Positions 16,130 through 25,610 are shown, counted from the first letter of the stretch. The stretch: 58,841 bases of DNA from an uncultured Methanomassiliicoccaceae archaeon (GCA_905187815.1 CAJJJM010000007.1:1-58841); one strand, 5' to 3'. Notes: generated by a model not told the origin, from the letters alone. Numbers and translations: made by a program.

Positions 16130-16151
16130 GATTCTGGCGAAAGCCAGAATC
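16130..16151. terminator. Bidirectional terminator, GAAA loop
   Basis: A perfect 9-bp stem (GATTCTGGC / GCCAGAATC) closes a GAAA loop between two convergent genes. An A-run precedes it on the plus strand, giving a T-run on the minus strand. Confidence 0.75.
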
Positions 16152-16154
16152 CAA

Positions 16155-16946
16155 TTAATACTCTACAGAACTTAGAAGTAATGTATAATTTAAAATAGAC
16201 TCGCCATTCATTGAGTTCATGATTCTTTGTTCAGTATCTATCCTGTAGATCATACCAGTATCCTCACCGATGTAATATGTTGTAGTGCCTCCTTGCCGCC
16301 AAGCTAATCCATAATCCATAGTGACAGTATAGACTGAAATCTGACCAAACCCTATATCAATATTGAAAGTACGATTAGTATTATTTACTAATTCATCTAA
16401 ATACAGATTCCTACCAACTGAAGAAATAGATCCCGAATCTGTACTATAGCTGCTATCGAAATCAAAACACGGCCTATCGGTGCCATCAACTAGGTGAAGA
16501 ACCTCATAAGTCATCGATGCCGAAGCTCTAACCCATGAAGTTTGTTGAGAAATAGAATCATAATAATAATATGTGTCTTGATCAAGCCTAAAATCGAAGG
16601 TCAGACCTTCTTCTATATTTTCGGCAGTAATTAATTCCCATTGAGCATACAAATTTGTGTTGGCCTCAATAATAAAAGAATCACCAGGAGAATAGGATAG
16701 ACCAGTACCATCAGAAGATGTATTCCATGAAACAAATTTAGCATAAGGATGTAAAAACATTGGTTCTTTTACTACAACTTCAAAACCAATTGGATATCTT
16801 GGATCGTTATCAGAACCATCATTAACATTTGAATGATATGTTAGCGATACTGAATCATCACTGTCATTTTCTATAATAATCATCGCAGAACAGACTAAAA
16901 TCACAACAACAAAAGCAGTAATAATAGTCATAGGCGTTAGCTTCAT
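16155..16946 (-). CDS. Small anchored InlB-repeat protein (AT-rich island)
   Basis: A 263-residue protein with an N-terminal membrane helix (about 5-26) and an extracellular part that begins with an InlB B-repeat-like domain (FVSWNTSSDGTGLSY ... LYAQWE). A beta-rich domain of about 150 residues with no recognised family follows. ATG 16946 is chosen because TATAAA is centred about 25 bases upstream, predicting a leaderless transcript; longer in-frame starts cross into the GC-rich flank. It resembles the 228-aa protein encoded at 25797: same N-terminal anchor, same SWNT/NWNT-x(5)-GT motif and one InlB domain. This suggests a paralogous family of small anchored proteins. Confidence 0.75.
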   Translation of the reverse strand: MKLTPMTIITAFVVVILVCSAMIIIENDSDDSVSLTYHSNVNDGSDNDPRYPIGFEVVVKEPMFLHPYAKFVSWNTSSDGTGLSYSPGDSFIIEANTNLYAQWELITAENIEEGLTFDFRLDQDTYYYYDSISQQTSWVRASASMTYEVLHLVDGTDRPCFDFDSSYSTDSGSISSVGRNLYLDELVNNTNRTFNIDIGFGQISVYTVTMDYGLAWRQGGTTTYYIGEDTGMIYRIDTEQRIMNSMNGESILNYTLLLSSVEY

Positions 16947-17151
16947 CAGATTAAAGATGATGTAAATTTTATAATAATCTATCATAGAAGAAAATATTAA
17001 CCATCTCCTGTGCCCGTGTCCTGCTCGGGTACGCTTCGTGCGCATATCGGCCAGCGCCTTCTTTTCGGATCGAGTTCACGGCGCGCGCCGGTCACATAAG
17101 CGAGCATCCGCCAAGCCCTTCTCCGGCACTTAGGCCCAGAAGAGAAGAAAA

Positions 17152-17835
17152 ATGGAAAACAGCAACAAGATGCTGACCAGGGCGATGGCGGCAGCCGGAG
17201 CCAGAAACGGATTCGAGGACGTGACGGCGAAGTTCTCCGCCTCTAGGGACTTCAAGCTGAAGTGGACGAGGTCCTACAAGTGGATCAGCTTCGAGGTCAG
17301 CGACTACCTGAGGAACGCTCCCCAGAGCGTAATCGAGAGCCTGGTGGAGACCGTCTACGCGAAGATCAGAGGCCAGGACAGGACTTCCTACTCTGAGGAG
17401 GTCTGCGAGTACCTAAGCTCCGAGAGGTTCCTGAAGGACAACCAGGACCTCTTCCTGAAGAGGTTCAGAGGGATCTCACAGACCCCCTGCGGGGAGAACG
17501 TGGACCTCGCAGAAGTGTACATGAGGCTCGTCGACAGAGGACTCGTTGAGAGGGACTCGAACCTGGTAATCAGGTGGGGGTCTAAGAGCAACAGCGGAAT
17601 GATAGGGCATTCGAGCGTCTTGATGAAGACGATCATCGTCAACCCGAAGCTCGACACCGAGAGCATCTCCGAGAACGCGCTGAACTACGCAGTGTACACA
17701 CAGATCTGCCGTGTGAGCCTGGGGTTCGGCCACGACAGGAGCGACGACGCCAACAGGTACGATTCGATGCTGTCAGCGTACCCAGACGGAATGTTGGCGG
17801 AAGCAGAGCTCAGTAGACTCGGAATGAGAGCATGA
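17152..17835 (+). CDS. Protein of unknown function (227 aa)
   Basis: A 227-residue soluble protein with no signal peptide. A GAAGAGAAG site precedes ATG 17152. The layout is an N-terminal basic region, a helical middle (SVIESLVETVYAKIRGQ), and a C-terminal segment with LNYAVYTQICRVSLGFGHD followed by a negatively charged helix. This spacing recalls SprT/M48-type minimal metalloprotease folds, where a zinc-binding HExxH precedes a third ligand. No HExxH is present here, so if related it would be inactive. I treat it as unidentified. It is a single gene, GC-rich, immediately right of the AT-rich island. Confidence 0.65.
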   Translation: MENSNKMLTRAMAAAGARNGFEDVTAKFSASRDFKLKWTRSYKWISFEVSDYLRNAPQSVIESLVETVYAKIRGQDRTSYSEEVCEYLSSERFLKDNQDLFLKRFRGISQTPCGENVDLAEVYMRLVDRGLVERDSNLVIRWGSKSNSGMIGHSSVLMKTIIVNPKLDTESISENALNYAVYTQICRVSLGFGHDRSDDANRYDSMLSAYPDGMLAEAELSRLGMRA

Positions 17836-17908
17836 AACTCAGGGGGACAACATCCCCCATTCAACAGCAATCTGATCAAATCGACAGGAAATCTGTAAAA
17901 TAAAAAAA

Positions 17909-17936
17909 CCCCGGACATTCGTACGAATGTCCGGGG
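17909..17936 (-). terminator. Terminator of the giant adhesin gene
   Basis: A 28-base perfect palindrome, CCCCGGACATTC-GTAC-GAATGTCCGGGG. On the minus strand it is followed by a run of seven Ts, placing it correctly 28 bases after the stop of the 1689-aa adhesin gene. Confidence 0.8.
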
Positions 17937-17963
17937 AAGGTGGGGCGAAGCCCCGTTTTGAGT

Positions 17964-20900
17964 TTACTTCCTGCGATACAGCGACGCCAACAGGATCGCC
18001 AAAATAGCAGCCGCCACCGCGGCAGCAGCGCAAGCCGCGATTGTCGTGGTGTCGTCATCGCTGGAATCCTGTTGGACAACGACCGATGGAGGTATCGGCA
18101 CATAGACATCGTCGTCATCGGGGAAGGGGATGAACGGCGGGAGGTCGGATTCGGCAACATAGTCGAACTCGCACGTGGCCATCCCGAACACGCCGTTCGC
18201 ATCCATGATTATGATGGCGAGTCCGTAGCGGCCGTCCTCATCGAGGACGACGGCCTCGGCGGATCCGATCTGGTCGGGGTCGTCCCCGTCGATTCCGGAG
18301 AACCAGAGGTATATGGCATCGACGTATTCCACCGGCGTCTCGATGACGGCGACGGCCGTGTCCCCGTCAATGTCGACGGAGACACCCACGTCGGTAATCA
18401 TGAGTCCGGCGGTTATCGTGGCATCCTCGTAGAACGGCGAATCTGTCGGCACGTCCCAAGAGTACCCGTAGTGCTCCGGCGCCTCGGGGAGGTCGGGGAT
18501 CATGCCGGCGGGGACAGTGGAGCCCATGAGGACGGTAACGGCGACCTCGTCCTCTCCGATGACGAAGGTGACCGTCACGGTCTCGCCCTCCGGGGCGACA
18601 CCGTAGGTTCCGTCGGGGTTCGAGACGAGGACGAGGCCACTCGCTATCACATGGGTCTCGAGGGGATGGCCGAAGGTCCCTCCGCGAACGGAGGCAGAGG
18701 CCTTCGACGCATTCGATGTCGGCGTCGCCAAGCCCTCGGCCCCCTCCAGCATGATGATGCGGCCGTGGAACGTGCCGTTCACGATGGTCACCTCGGGAGG
18801 GTTCGCGGCCTCCGACCCCCCATAGGTCATGTTCCACGACGTCACGTCCCCGTTGAAGGTCCCCCCGTTGATGGTCAGCTTCGAGGAGGGGATGGACCCG
18901 TACGTGACCGACGAAACGATGTTGTTGAACACCCCGTCGTTGATCGTGGCTACGTTCCAGTTCTGGAACGCGAATCCGACGCCCTCGAACGTTCCCCTGT
19001 TGACCGTCACGGTCCCGTGCTCCTCGTTCTTGAAGCAGTTGAACGCCCTCTTGTAGAACGTCCCGTCGTTGACGGTCATGGTCGCGGTCTTCCCCAGTCC
19101 GTTGACGATGAGCGACGACTGGTCGCCGTCGCTCCTGACGGTGCCTCCGTCAATAGTCATCGTTCCGTCGTTGTAAAGGGTGTACCAGGTGCAACCCGTG
19201 GTGTCCACGGTGCGGGTGAGGGTCCCGCCCTTCATGATCACGGTGCCCTCGTTGTAGAGGGCGGCCTTACCGTTGGAGACGTTGTCCACCACTCCGGTAC
19301 CCACGGAGTCGATGAGCGTGAGGGTGGCGCCAGCCTTCACGATGATGGTGTGATCGCCGGAGACGCTGCTCCCGCTTTCCGCTGAAGCAACGTTCCTGAT
19401 CGTGTGGCCGTTGAGGTCGAGGGTGACATTCAGGCCGTCGATCGTGATGGACGAGACGACATTTCTCTGAAGTTTGACGGTGTCCCCGTCCCGGGCGGCG
19501 ACGATTGCCTCTCCGACCGTCCTGTAGTAGACGCCGTCCACAATCGCCTCCATTTCCCCGACGGACCCCACGACGATGTTTCCCTCGCTGTCCTGGACGT
19601 ACCCAGACGCGAGGAAGTCTGGATCTACAGTTCTGAGGAACCTGCCGCCGTATATCTCGACGGACGGTACGTTCTGCGTGTTCGTGTCGTTCCTCACGAT
19701 ATCGACCGTATCGTTTTTCGACACGTTGAATGTCCCGCCGTAGATGGATAAGGCCGCCGGGAGCTCCCTGCCCCCGTCCGCCGAGTTACCCACCTGGACG
19801 CATACGTTGTTGTACGACGTGAACTCGCCGCCGTACACCCTCATATCCACGGAGCCCCTCTCCCCCGCGCAGTATATCGCGTAGTGGGTCGTCGTATGGC
19901 TGGGGTTCCCGCAGTTGTTCTGCTGGACGGTGAACGATCCCCCGCGGACCTCGGCGTATCCGTCGGAGACCCCGAGCGCTCCGCGGGTGCCCGTGACGAC
20001 GACCTCGCCGACGCTCTCGTCGATTATCAGCGTCGGGGACGGGGCCGACCCGTCGTCTGTGGCGTTGTTCGATGAAACCGTGTAACCATACACCTCGTAG
20101 GCACAGGACGAATTGTGGAACGTCCCCCCGTGGATCTCCATGTTTCCGTAGTTGCGTATGCACGGGTTCCCGGTGTTGGTGAAGCTCCCGCCGTTGATGA
20201 CCGCCTCCCCGTAGTTGCAGATGCAGTTCGCGTTACCGGATTCGAACGAGCCGCCGTCGATGAGGAGGGTGCCGTTGTTGAGGATGGCCATGCCGGGGTC
20301 GGCGGCCGTGTCATCGTCGGTGACGTTCCTGATTGTGCCGTCGGAAATCCTCAGGGTGCCGTTGTTGGTTATCAGGGGCGCATCGCAGCCGTTCCCCGTG
20401 ATGGAGAACGAACCCATGCTGAACGTTATGTCCTTGTTATCAGGGATGGTGACTCCGGAGGACAGCTCTATGTTCCCCAGGAGAGTGATCGTGCAGTCCT
20501 CGGGGCAGTTCGCGATTGCGGTCGAGAGGTCAAGATAGCAGACCGTCTCCCCGTCAATGACCACGCTGAGCAGAGGCTCGTATCCTTCGTAGCCGGTCTG
20601 CAGGTCGCCGTTGGCGGTGTCCACGTTGTTCAAGATGGTCCAGCGGCTCCCGTTGGGAGGTTCGGGGCAGTTCTGGGCGGTCACGGATTCAGAGAGGAGA
20701 CACTGTCCGACTATGGATCCGAAGTTGGTCGGAGGTTTGTCTGTGGCCGTCAGTTTTCCGTTATTCGTGCAGTTCGTCAGGACGAGCCTGCATCCGTCAC
20801 CTGGATGATACTGGTGCACGGTCTGGATGCCGCCGATTATTCCGCCCACGAAATTGGTTCCGGTAACGCTCGCCTCGTTTCTGCAGTCATCGACTATCAC

Positions 20901-23033
20901 GGAGTGGTACACGGCTCCGATGATTCCCCCGTCATGGGTGCTCTTTGAACTGACGGTGCCCGTGGACTCGTTGATGCACCCGATCACGGATATGGTCGCC
21001 TTCACGTTGCACTCGAGGCCGTGGCTCTCGTTGCCCATGCTGGCAGGCCAGTAGCGCACCCATCCGACGATCCCTCCCGTCGCATAGTCGTTGCCATTAT
21101 TGGTGACGGTCCCGCTGTTAATGCAGTCGGAGACGGAGCCGTAGTCCCTCTGCTCGCCGACGATGCCGCCGACCGAGTTGTTGTCCGCCGTCTCGCCGTC
21201 CTCGACAATCCTTATATCTCCACTGTTTGTGCATTTGGACACGAAGGCGCTGGACATCCCGACGATGCCGCCGACGTTCTTCGTTCCGGTGACATCACCC
21301 GTGTTGTGACAATCAGTGATGTCGATCCTGGAGCCCGTCTCGGAGTAGTACGCGGAGCCGACGACACCTCCGATGTTCTCGATTGTGGGATTGCTGGTGT
21401 TATCAGGGGTGCTCTCGCCTATCGTGGCGTTGTTCGTGCATTCGGAGACGGTTCCGTTCAGCATCACGAAGCCGACGACCCCTCCCACGCCGTGGTAGTA
21501 CACGCCGTCGGAGGCGTCCACTACGACGGAGCCGGAGACGGTGCACTGCGACACGGTACCGTTGGTGAGGTGTCCCACGACGGCCCCAACGCTGGCGACC
21601 TCGCCGACGTCAATGGAGACGCTCTCGAGGGTCAGTCCCGACACTGTCCCGCCGTCGACGACCCCGAACAGACCCAGTATGTCCTCCGTCGACCCGGATG
21701 TGATGGTGAGTCCCGCTATCGTGTTCCCGCTGCCATCGAAGGTGCCTCTGAACGGGGTCCCGATGTATCCGGTGGTCGCGGATGGCCCCGCATAGGCAAC
21801 GGCATTGGCCGTCCCCGTTCCGATGGGCGTCCACTCCCCGTTCAGTGTGATGCTCCCGCCGAGCCTGACCGTCTCGCCGTAGAAGTCGATGCCGAAGTTC
21901 ACCAGGGCGGCGAACTCCCTGAGCTGACTCTCGTCGGATATGGTCATCTCGGCGCCGGGCGTGTACCAGCTCATGTCCTCGGAAAGGTCGGTAATCGCCA
22001 CATCATCTTCTGGAACCGGTGTTTCGCTCTCGTTGCCGAGGGTCGGCGAGTCGGATGATGCGCCACCGTGGACGAACGAGTTGTCCAGCAGGTTGATCGC
22101 GATGCCGTAGTTGTGGGTGACCTCACCGGCATAGAATACGTCGGCATCGCAGTCGGTGAACGTGTTGCCTATCACGTTGACGGCCGCGTGTTCCCCTATG
22201 GTGGCACCGTCGTGAATGGAGAGGCCGTACTGGGCAGAGATCTCGTTGTCCGTGACGGCGATTATGGCATCGCCGATGCTGTCGCCCACCTGGAGGGCGA
22301 TGTGCTTGCTGTTGGTCCCAATGAGGTTCTGGATCGTGCAACCGGTCACCATGACGGAGCCGGTGTCCTCCCCATGGACCCCTATGTTGATTCCGCGCTC
22401 GTAGCCGCTGACAGTCGTATTCCTTATCAGGACGTCGTTGGCCATCACGTGGACGGCGAACGGGTTGGACGGGTGGGTCCCGACGCTCGTCTCGAACACG
22501 CATCCGACGATGGAGAAAGTGCCCTCGTAGCTGTGGTCGCTGAACCCTCCAGTGATGGTGTCCAGCGATGTGTTCTCGAACCTGCAGTCCTTGAACGTGA
22601 CGTTGTCGAAGGTCCACTTGCGGAGCTGTCCAGGTTCGCCACTGGGAGCGGTGAAGGTGACGCCCTCCACGTACAGCGAGGTCTCTACGCCATTGGTGGC
22701 GGTCGACAGGGCGGCGATGTTCTCGGCGCCGTCCGCGGAGCCGTCGAGCTCGATTTTCACACTGGCCCCTTCGGCCGCCAGGATGGTCAGGCTTCTGCCA
22801 TGGAAGGCGGTACTGGAGGTCGTTGTGTAGTTGTATGTCCCCTCGGACAGTACGAGTACCACATCGCTGCTCGAGTTGTATGATGAATTCGTGATGGCCG
22901 AGTCCAGGCTGTCACCAGGACCCAGGTTGACAGTCGTCGTATCGGCCTCGGATGTATCCGACACCACAGATATGGCGCACAGCACCACAATCACAGTGAC
23001 GACAAGTGCCATTAATTTGGCTGAGTTGTTCAT
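17964..23033 (-). CDS. Giant beta-helix/GLUG adhesin-like protein, TM-anchored
   Basis: A 1689-residue exported protein. It has a signal peptide (to about 30) and a right-handed parallel beta-helix region in the first 350 residues. GLUG-type repeats in the middle carry recurring GGIVG motifs (such as SVGGIVGEQRDYGSVSDC). A second beta-helix region has repeated NGGTF and DGGSF turns, and an InlB-like domain lies near 1520-1560. It ends in an acidic stretch and a Val/Ala-rich membrane helix with an RRK tail. Such proteins are methanogen adhesin-like proteins that project from the envelope. GGAGGT lies 5 bases before ATG 23033. Its leader contains a C11 tract. It is a single gene with its own terminator. 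Confidence 0.85.
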   Translation of the reverse strand: MNNSAKLMALVVTVIVVLCAISVVSDTSEADTTTVNLGPGDSLDSAITNSSYNSSSDVVLVLSEGTYNYTTTSSTAFHGRSLTILAAEGASVKIELDGSADGAENIAALSTATNGVETSLYVEGVTFTAPSGEPGQLRKWTFDNVTFKDCRFENTSLDTITGGFSDHSYEGTFSIVGCVFETSVGTHPSNPFAVHVMANDVLIRNTTVSGYERGINIGVHGEDTGSVMVTGCTIQNLIGTNSKHIALQVGDSIGDAIIAVTDNEISAQYGLSIHDGATIGEHAAVNVIGNTFTDCDADVFYAGEVTHNYGIAINLLDNSFVHGGASSDSPTLGNESETPVPEDDVAITDLSEDMSWYTPGAEMTISDESQLREFAALVNFGIDFYGETVRLGGSITLNGEWTPIGTGTANAVAYAGPSATTGYIGTPFRGTFDGSGNTIAGLTITSGSTEDILGLFGVVDGGTVSGLTLESVSIDVGEVASVGAVVGHLTNGTVSQCTVSGSVVVDASDGVYYHGVGGVVGFVMLNGTVSECTNNATIGESTPDNTSNPTIENIGGVVGSAYYSETGSRIDITDCHNTGDVTGTKNVGGIVGMSSAFVSKCTNSGDIRIVEDGETADNNSVGGIVGEQRDYGSVSDCINSGTVTNNGNDYATGGIVGWVRYWPASMGNESHGLECNVKATISVIGCINESTGTVSSKSTHDGGIIGAVYHSVIVDDCRNEASVTGTNFVGGIIGGIQTVHQYHPGDGCRLVLTNCTNNGKLTATDKPPTNFGSIVGQCLLSESVTAQNCPEPPNGSRWTILNNVDTANGDLQTGYEGYEPLLSVVIDGETVCYLDLSTAIANCPEDCTITLLGNIELSSGVTIPDNKDITFSMGSFSITGNGCDAPLITNNGTLRISDGTIRNVTDDDTAADPGMAILNNGTLLIDGGSFESGNANCICNYGEAVINGGSFTNTGNPCIRNYGNMEIHGGTFHNSSCAYEVYGYTVSSNNATDDGSAPSPTLIIDESVGEVVVTGTRGALGVSDGYAEVRGGSFTVQQNNCGNPSHTTTHYAIYCAGERGSVDMRVYGGEFTSYNNVCVQVGNSADGGRELPAALSIYGGTFNVSKNDTVDIVRNDTNTQNVPSVEIYGGRFLRTVDPDFLASGYVQDSEGNIVVGSVGEMEAIVDGVYYRTVGEAIVAARDGDTVKLQRNVVSSITIDGLNVTLDLNGHTIRNVASAESGSSVSGDHTIIVKAGATLTLIDSVGTGVVDNVSNGKAALYNEGTVIMKGGTLTRTVDTTGCTWYTLYNDGTMTIDGGTVRSDGDQSSLIVNGLGKTATMTVNDGTFYKRAFNCFKNEEHGTVTVNRGTFEGVGFAFQNWNVATINDGVFNNIVSSVTYGSIPSSKLTINGGTFNGDVTSWNMTYGGSEAANPPEVTIVNGTFHGRIIMLEGAEGLATPTSNASKASASVRGGTFGHPLETHVIASGLVLVSNPDGTYGVAPEGETVTVTFVIGEDEVAVTVLMGSTVPAGMIPDLPEAPEHYGYSWDVPTDSPFYEDATITAGLMITDVGVSVDIDGDTAVAVIETPVEYVDAIYLWFSGIDGDDPDQIGSAEAVVLDEDGRYGLAIIIMDANGVFGMATCEFDYVAESDLPPFIPFPDDDDVYVPIPPSVVVQQDSSDDDTTTIAACAAAAVAAAILAILLASLYRRK

Positions 23034-23390
23034 TTCTACCTCCGAACGGAGGACGGAAGGGAAAGACCGAAAGGAGCCTGAATCCCCCCCCCCCGCAACA
23101 CAAGTTAGTGTCTTAAGAGTACATATGGTGGACTAACTATTCATAACATCTCATTCCAGCATATATGATGTAGAACAGTCCGCTGCGGAACAACAGCAAA
23201 AAATCACGAATATTGACTTCTTATGGAATCAAGAAGTTCGAATCCAACCATTTTGGTATTTATTATCTTAGCCTAACAAGATTTGTTCCCTTATCTTCCG
23301 TTATTCCTTGTTTCATACGTACTTGTCTAATCTCGACAAGGATTGTCAGAATCCATATACACCCTCACTCGCTATTCTTCAAATTCGTTT
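23034..23390. promoter_or_regulatory. 357-bp non-coding region upstream of the adhesin
   Basis: No gene is seen. It contains the adhesin leader and promoter (minus strand: a CTTAAGA element near 23111-23117 and GGAGGT before the start), the C11 tract at 23084-23094, and an AT-rich remainder. An inverted repeat CTTGTC...GACAAG (23322-23327 with 23335-23340) lies 51-69 bases beyond the stop of the 172-aa gene and may act as its weak terminator or as an operator. A GTTCGAATC string at 23236-23244 resembles a tRNA T-loop but has no matching stems. Confidence 0.5.
23084..23094 (-). repeat. Homopolymer tract C11 (G11 on the coding strand)
   Basis: Eleven consecutive Cs on the plus strand lie between the likely TATA-type element (about 23111-23117) and the ribosome-binding site of the giant adhesin gene. 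The tract thus sits at or near the transcript start or in the leader. Tracts of this length are prone to slipped-strand length change, so they can alter expression of the surface protein between cells. Confidence 0.85.
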
Positions 23391-23909
23391 TCAACTCTCT
23401 TCATAAAAACACTTCTCGATGGCATACCTCAAGGTATCCTCGGAGAGCCTCCTGCCCTCCTTGAAGGCCCGCTTCGAAGAGTCGTACCCCATGCATGCGG
23501 ATGCGAGCACGAAATCGAGGAACAGACCGATCTCCCCTATGATACGGTCGTCGATCCCGCCGTTCTCCCGAGTGTGGAGGTCGATGACATGCTGAAGGTA
23601 GTCCTGTGCGAACATGAACTCCCCCATCCACTCATCATCCCCGGGATAGAACCCCTCGAAGTTCACGAGGGCCTCGAGGCTGCACCATTCCGGCATGCGC
23701 CTGCCGTACACGCGCACGACATCGCCCACGACCTTCAGATGCCTGTCCAGGACCTTCTCCGGCTCATCGAACTTCATGGTGTAGAAGGCCAGCGCCATGG
23801 AGTTCATGACCACCCAGCGGTCCAATCCGGCCTCGTCCATCATCTTTGACGTCACCCCGTCGGCGTGTACGAGACGATCCAGGATCTCCGCGTCTCCGAT
23901 GGCCTTCAT
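23391..23909 (-). CDS. Protein of unknown function (172 aa)
   Basis: A 172-residue, apparently cytoplasmic, mostly helical protein with no signal peptide or recognised motif. ATG 23909 is chosen because GGAGG lies 10 bases upstream; longer in-frame starts add a low-complexity shadow-like extension. The helices carry many acidic residues (YPGDDEWMGEFMFAQDYL). It lies downstream of the MFS exporter gene on the same strand but 230 bases away with its own promoter-like sequence. It shares a 15-bp promoter motif with the exporter, so the two may be coregulated. Confidence 0.65.
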   Translation of the reverse strand: MKAIGDAEILDRLVHADGVTSKMMDEAGLDRWVVMNSMALAFYTMKFDEPEKVLDRHLKVVGDVVRVYGRRMPEWCSLEALVNFEGFYPGDDEWMGEFMFAQDYLQHVIDLHTRENGGIDDRIIGEIGLFLDFVLASACMGYDSSKRAFKEGRRLSEDTLRYAIEKCFYEES

Positions 23910-24051
23910 CCGGATCCCGCCTCCCGTAGGACAGCGGAACAGCGGTGCCCCGCTCCGATGCTTCCCTCCGGGGCGTGCCTCCCCGATCCGTTCCCGATGC
24001 GGCACCCATCCGTAACCCATGGGTCCGCTGCACTTCCGCAGACAATCGTCC

Positions 24052-24066
24052 TAATCACCGATATGT
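24052..24066. promoter_or_regulatory. Shared promoter motif, copy 1 (TAATCACCGATATGT)
   Basis: TAATCACCGATATGT matches 14 of 15 bases with a second copy at 25611-25625. This copy lies about 143 bases upstream of ATG 23909, just downstream of a TATTATATCC element on the minus strand. Probably an operator for a common regulator. Confidence 0.4.
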
Positions 24067-24084
24067 CATGGGATGCCGGATATA

Positions 24085-24102
24085 ATAACATGACAATGTT
24101 AT
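24085..24102. terminator. Stem-loop ATAACAT-GACA-ATGTTAT
   Basis: A 7-bp AT-rich stem with a GACA loop lies 38 bases after the stop of the MFS gene on the minus strand. It may terminate that transcript or serve as an operator, since the promoter of the 172-aa gene overlaps it. Confidence 0.4.
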
Positions 24103-24139
24103 CTTTGTAATGTCTGTGATGCCCTCCGAAGCACCGTGA

Positions 24140-25537
24140 TCAGCATCGGCTCGCGCTCTGACCAGACGGTTCCCTGCCCCTGAACATGGAGGCAACCGCT
24201 CCCACCAGACATGCCACCGTGCATATCGCGAACGAGTACCTCAGGACCTCCACGAACTCGCCGTAGGTCTCCGGGACGATATTGTCCGCGGACCCCATAA
24301 TCAGTGAGATGAACAGCATGGCCGTGCCCATGCTCACCATCATCCCGGTCTGCCTCATCACCGCGACCATGGCCGACGCCTCGCCAGTCTCCCTGGGATC
24401 CACGGAGCCCATGATGACGGATGTGTTCGGTGCGGAGAACACGGACAGCCCGAACCCTACCAGGACCATCGTCGCGACGATCAGCGGGAACGAGGGGGCG
24501 ACATCGTACCACATCACGATGGCTATGCCGGCGGCGGTGATCAGCATCCCCGCGGTCAGGAGCAGGCGCTTGTCGGCCACCCTGTCCGAGAGCTTCCCGA
24601 AGTACGGGGTGCCCACGGCCTGGATGGCGGGCTGGACCAGCATCAGGATGCCGGCCTGCATGGCGGAGAGCCCGCCTATGCTCTGCAGATAGAGCGCCAG
24701 GAAGTACGAGACCGAGTACGAGGCCATGTAGTTCAGGAAGGTGGCCAGGCACGATCCGGAGAATACCCTGCTCTTGAAGAGCCTCATGTTGAGGACAGGC
24801 GACCTGAACCTGAGCTGCCAGAGGATGAACGCGGCGATGAACACCAGCCCCACCGCCAGGCTGCAGACCGCCCAGACCTCGGGCATGTTCACCATGCCCA
24901 GCATGCTCAGCATGATCCCGATGCCGTAGAGCACCGATCCCCTGGAATCGAATGTCCCGCCCTCGTCCGGACGTATGTCATCCCTGAACATGGACATGAA
25001 CACCACCGCGAGGACCGCGATGGGGACTATCATGAGGAACAGGCTGTGCCATCCGAACACGTCGTTGAGGGTCCCTCCGAGCGGCGGACCGGCGGCCAGG
25101 CCGATGTACGTGCACATCGTCTGAAGCCCTATCGCGCCTCCGCGATGCGTTATCGGGAAGACGTCCGTGATCATGGAGACGCTGGTGGTCACGATGGCGG
25201 CGGACCCCGCCCCCATCACCACCCTGCATCCGATGAGGAACCAGAACGACGGCGAGAACGCGGCGAGCAGAGACGCGACGGCTATGAGCGCGACCCCGAG
25301 CAGGAACATCTTCTTCTTGCCGTAGATGTCGCCCACCTTGGCCATGGGGACCATGAAGATCACGGAGGAGAGCAGGAACGAGGTGTTCACATAGGCCAGG
25401 GAATGGGACCCGACCCCGAACTCCGCGCCTATATTCACCAGAGACAGATTCATCATCGTGCTCAGCAACGGGGCGATGAACCCCGCGAAGCAGCACGCCA
25501 GAAGGACATTCCTGCGGTCGGTCTCGCTGTAAGCCAT
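24140..25537 (-). CDS. MFS multidrug exporter, DHA2 (14-TM) type
   Basis: A 465-residue integral membrane protein of the major facilitator superfamily. The DHA2/EmrB-QacA type is indicated by about 14 hydrophobic helices and the motif-A loop KVGDIYGKKKMFLLG between helices 2 and 3. Also present are the GCRVVMGAGSAAI helix 4 motif and the motif-C-like GLAAGPPLGG in helix 5, typical of drug/H+ antiporters. It probably exports drugs, bile compounds or other amphipathic molecules using the proton or sodium gradient. ATG 25537 has GAGAGGGG upstream. No MFP or TolC-type partner is nearby, as expected for an archaeon. A shared 15-bp motif lies upstream. Confidence 0.9.
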   Translation of the reverse strand: MAYSETDRRNVLLACCFAGFIAPLLSTMMNLSLVNIGAEFGVGSHSLAYVNTSFLLSSVIFMVPMAKVGDIYGKKKMFLLGVALIAVASLLAAFSPSFWFLIGCRVVMGAGSAAIVTTSVSMITDVFPITHRGGAIGLQTMCTYIGLAAGPPLGGTLNDVFGWHSLFLMIVPIAVLAVVFMSMFRDDIRPDEGGTFDSRGSVLYGIGIMLSMLGMVNMPEVWAVCSLAVGLVFIAAFILWQLRFRSPVLNMRLFKSRVFSGSCLATFLNYMASYSVSYFLALYLQSIGGLSAMQAGILMLVQPAIQAVGTPYFGKLSDRVADKRLLLTAGMLITAAGIAIVMWYDVAPSFPLIVATMVLVGFGLSVFSAPNTSVIMGSVDPRETGEASAMVAVMRQTGMMVSMGTAMLFISLIMGSADNIVPETYGEFVEVLRYSFAICTVACLVGAVASMFRGREPSGQSASRC

Positions 25538-25610
25538 GGTGCCACCCCTCTCCGTCTGCCTTGCGGCCCGGGAACGATCGGCGACGGTTCACGGACTCCG
25601 TGTTTAGAAT

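Larger units (their letters stand above)
11850..16995. other. AT-rich island with surface-protein genes
   Basis: Base composition changes abruptly near 11850 and again near 16995: the interior is clearly AT-rich (many ATA, AGA, AAT and TTA codons) while both flanks are GC-rich. It carries three exported proteins: two BspA-like leucine-rich-repeat proteins on the plus strand and one InlB-repeat protein on the minus strand. The left edge coincides with the break in the recombinase gene. The pattern suggests horizontal acquisition from an AT-rich relative. C-terminal anchors are TM helices with basic tails rather than LPXTG, favouring an archaeal donor. Confidence 0.7.

Noticed and set aside
17640..17800. 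Active SprT/M48-type metalloprotease
   Set aside because: The expected HExxH zinc motif is absent, so at most a distant inactive relative could be claimed.
23229..23260. Possible tRNA 3' end (GTTCGAATC)
   Set aside because: The flanking bases do not pair into a T stem, and no acceptor or anticodon stem can be drawn upstream.
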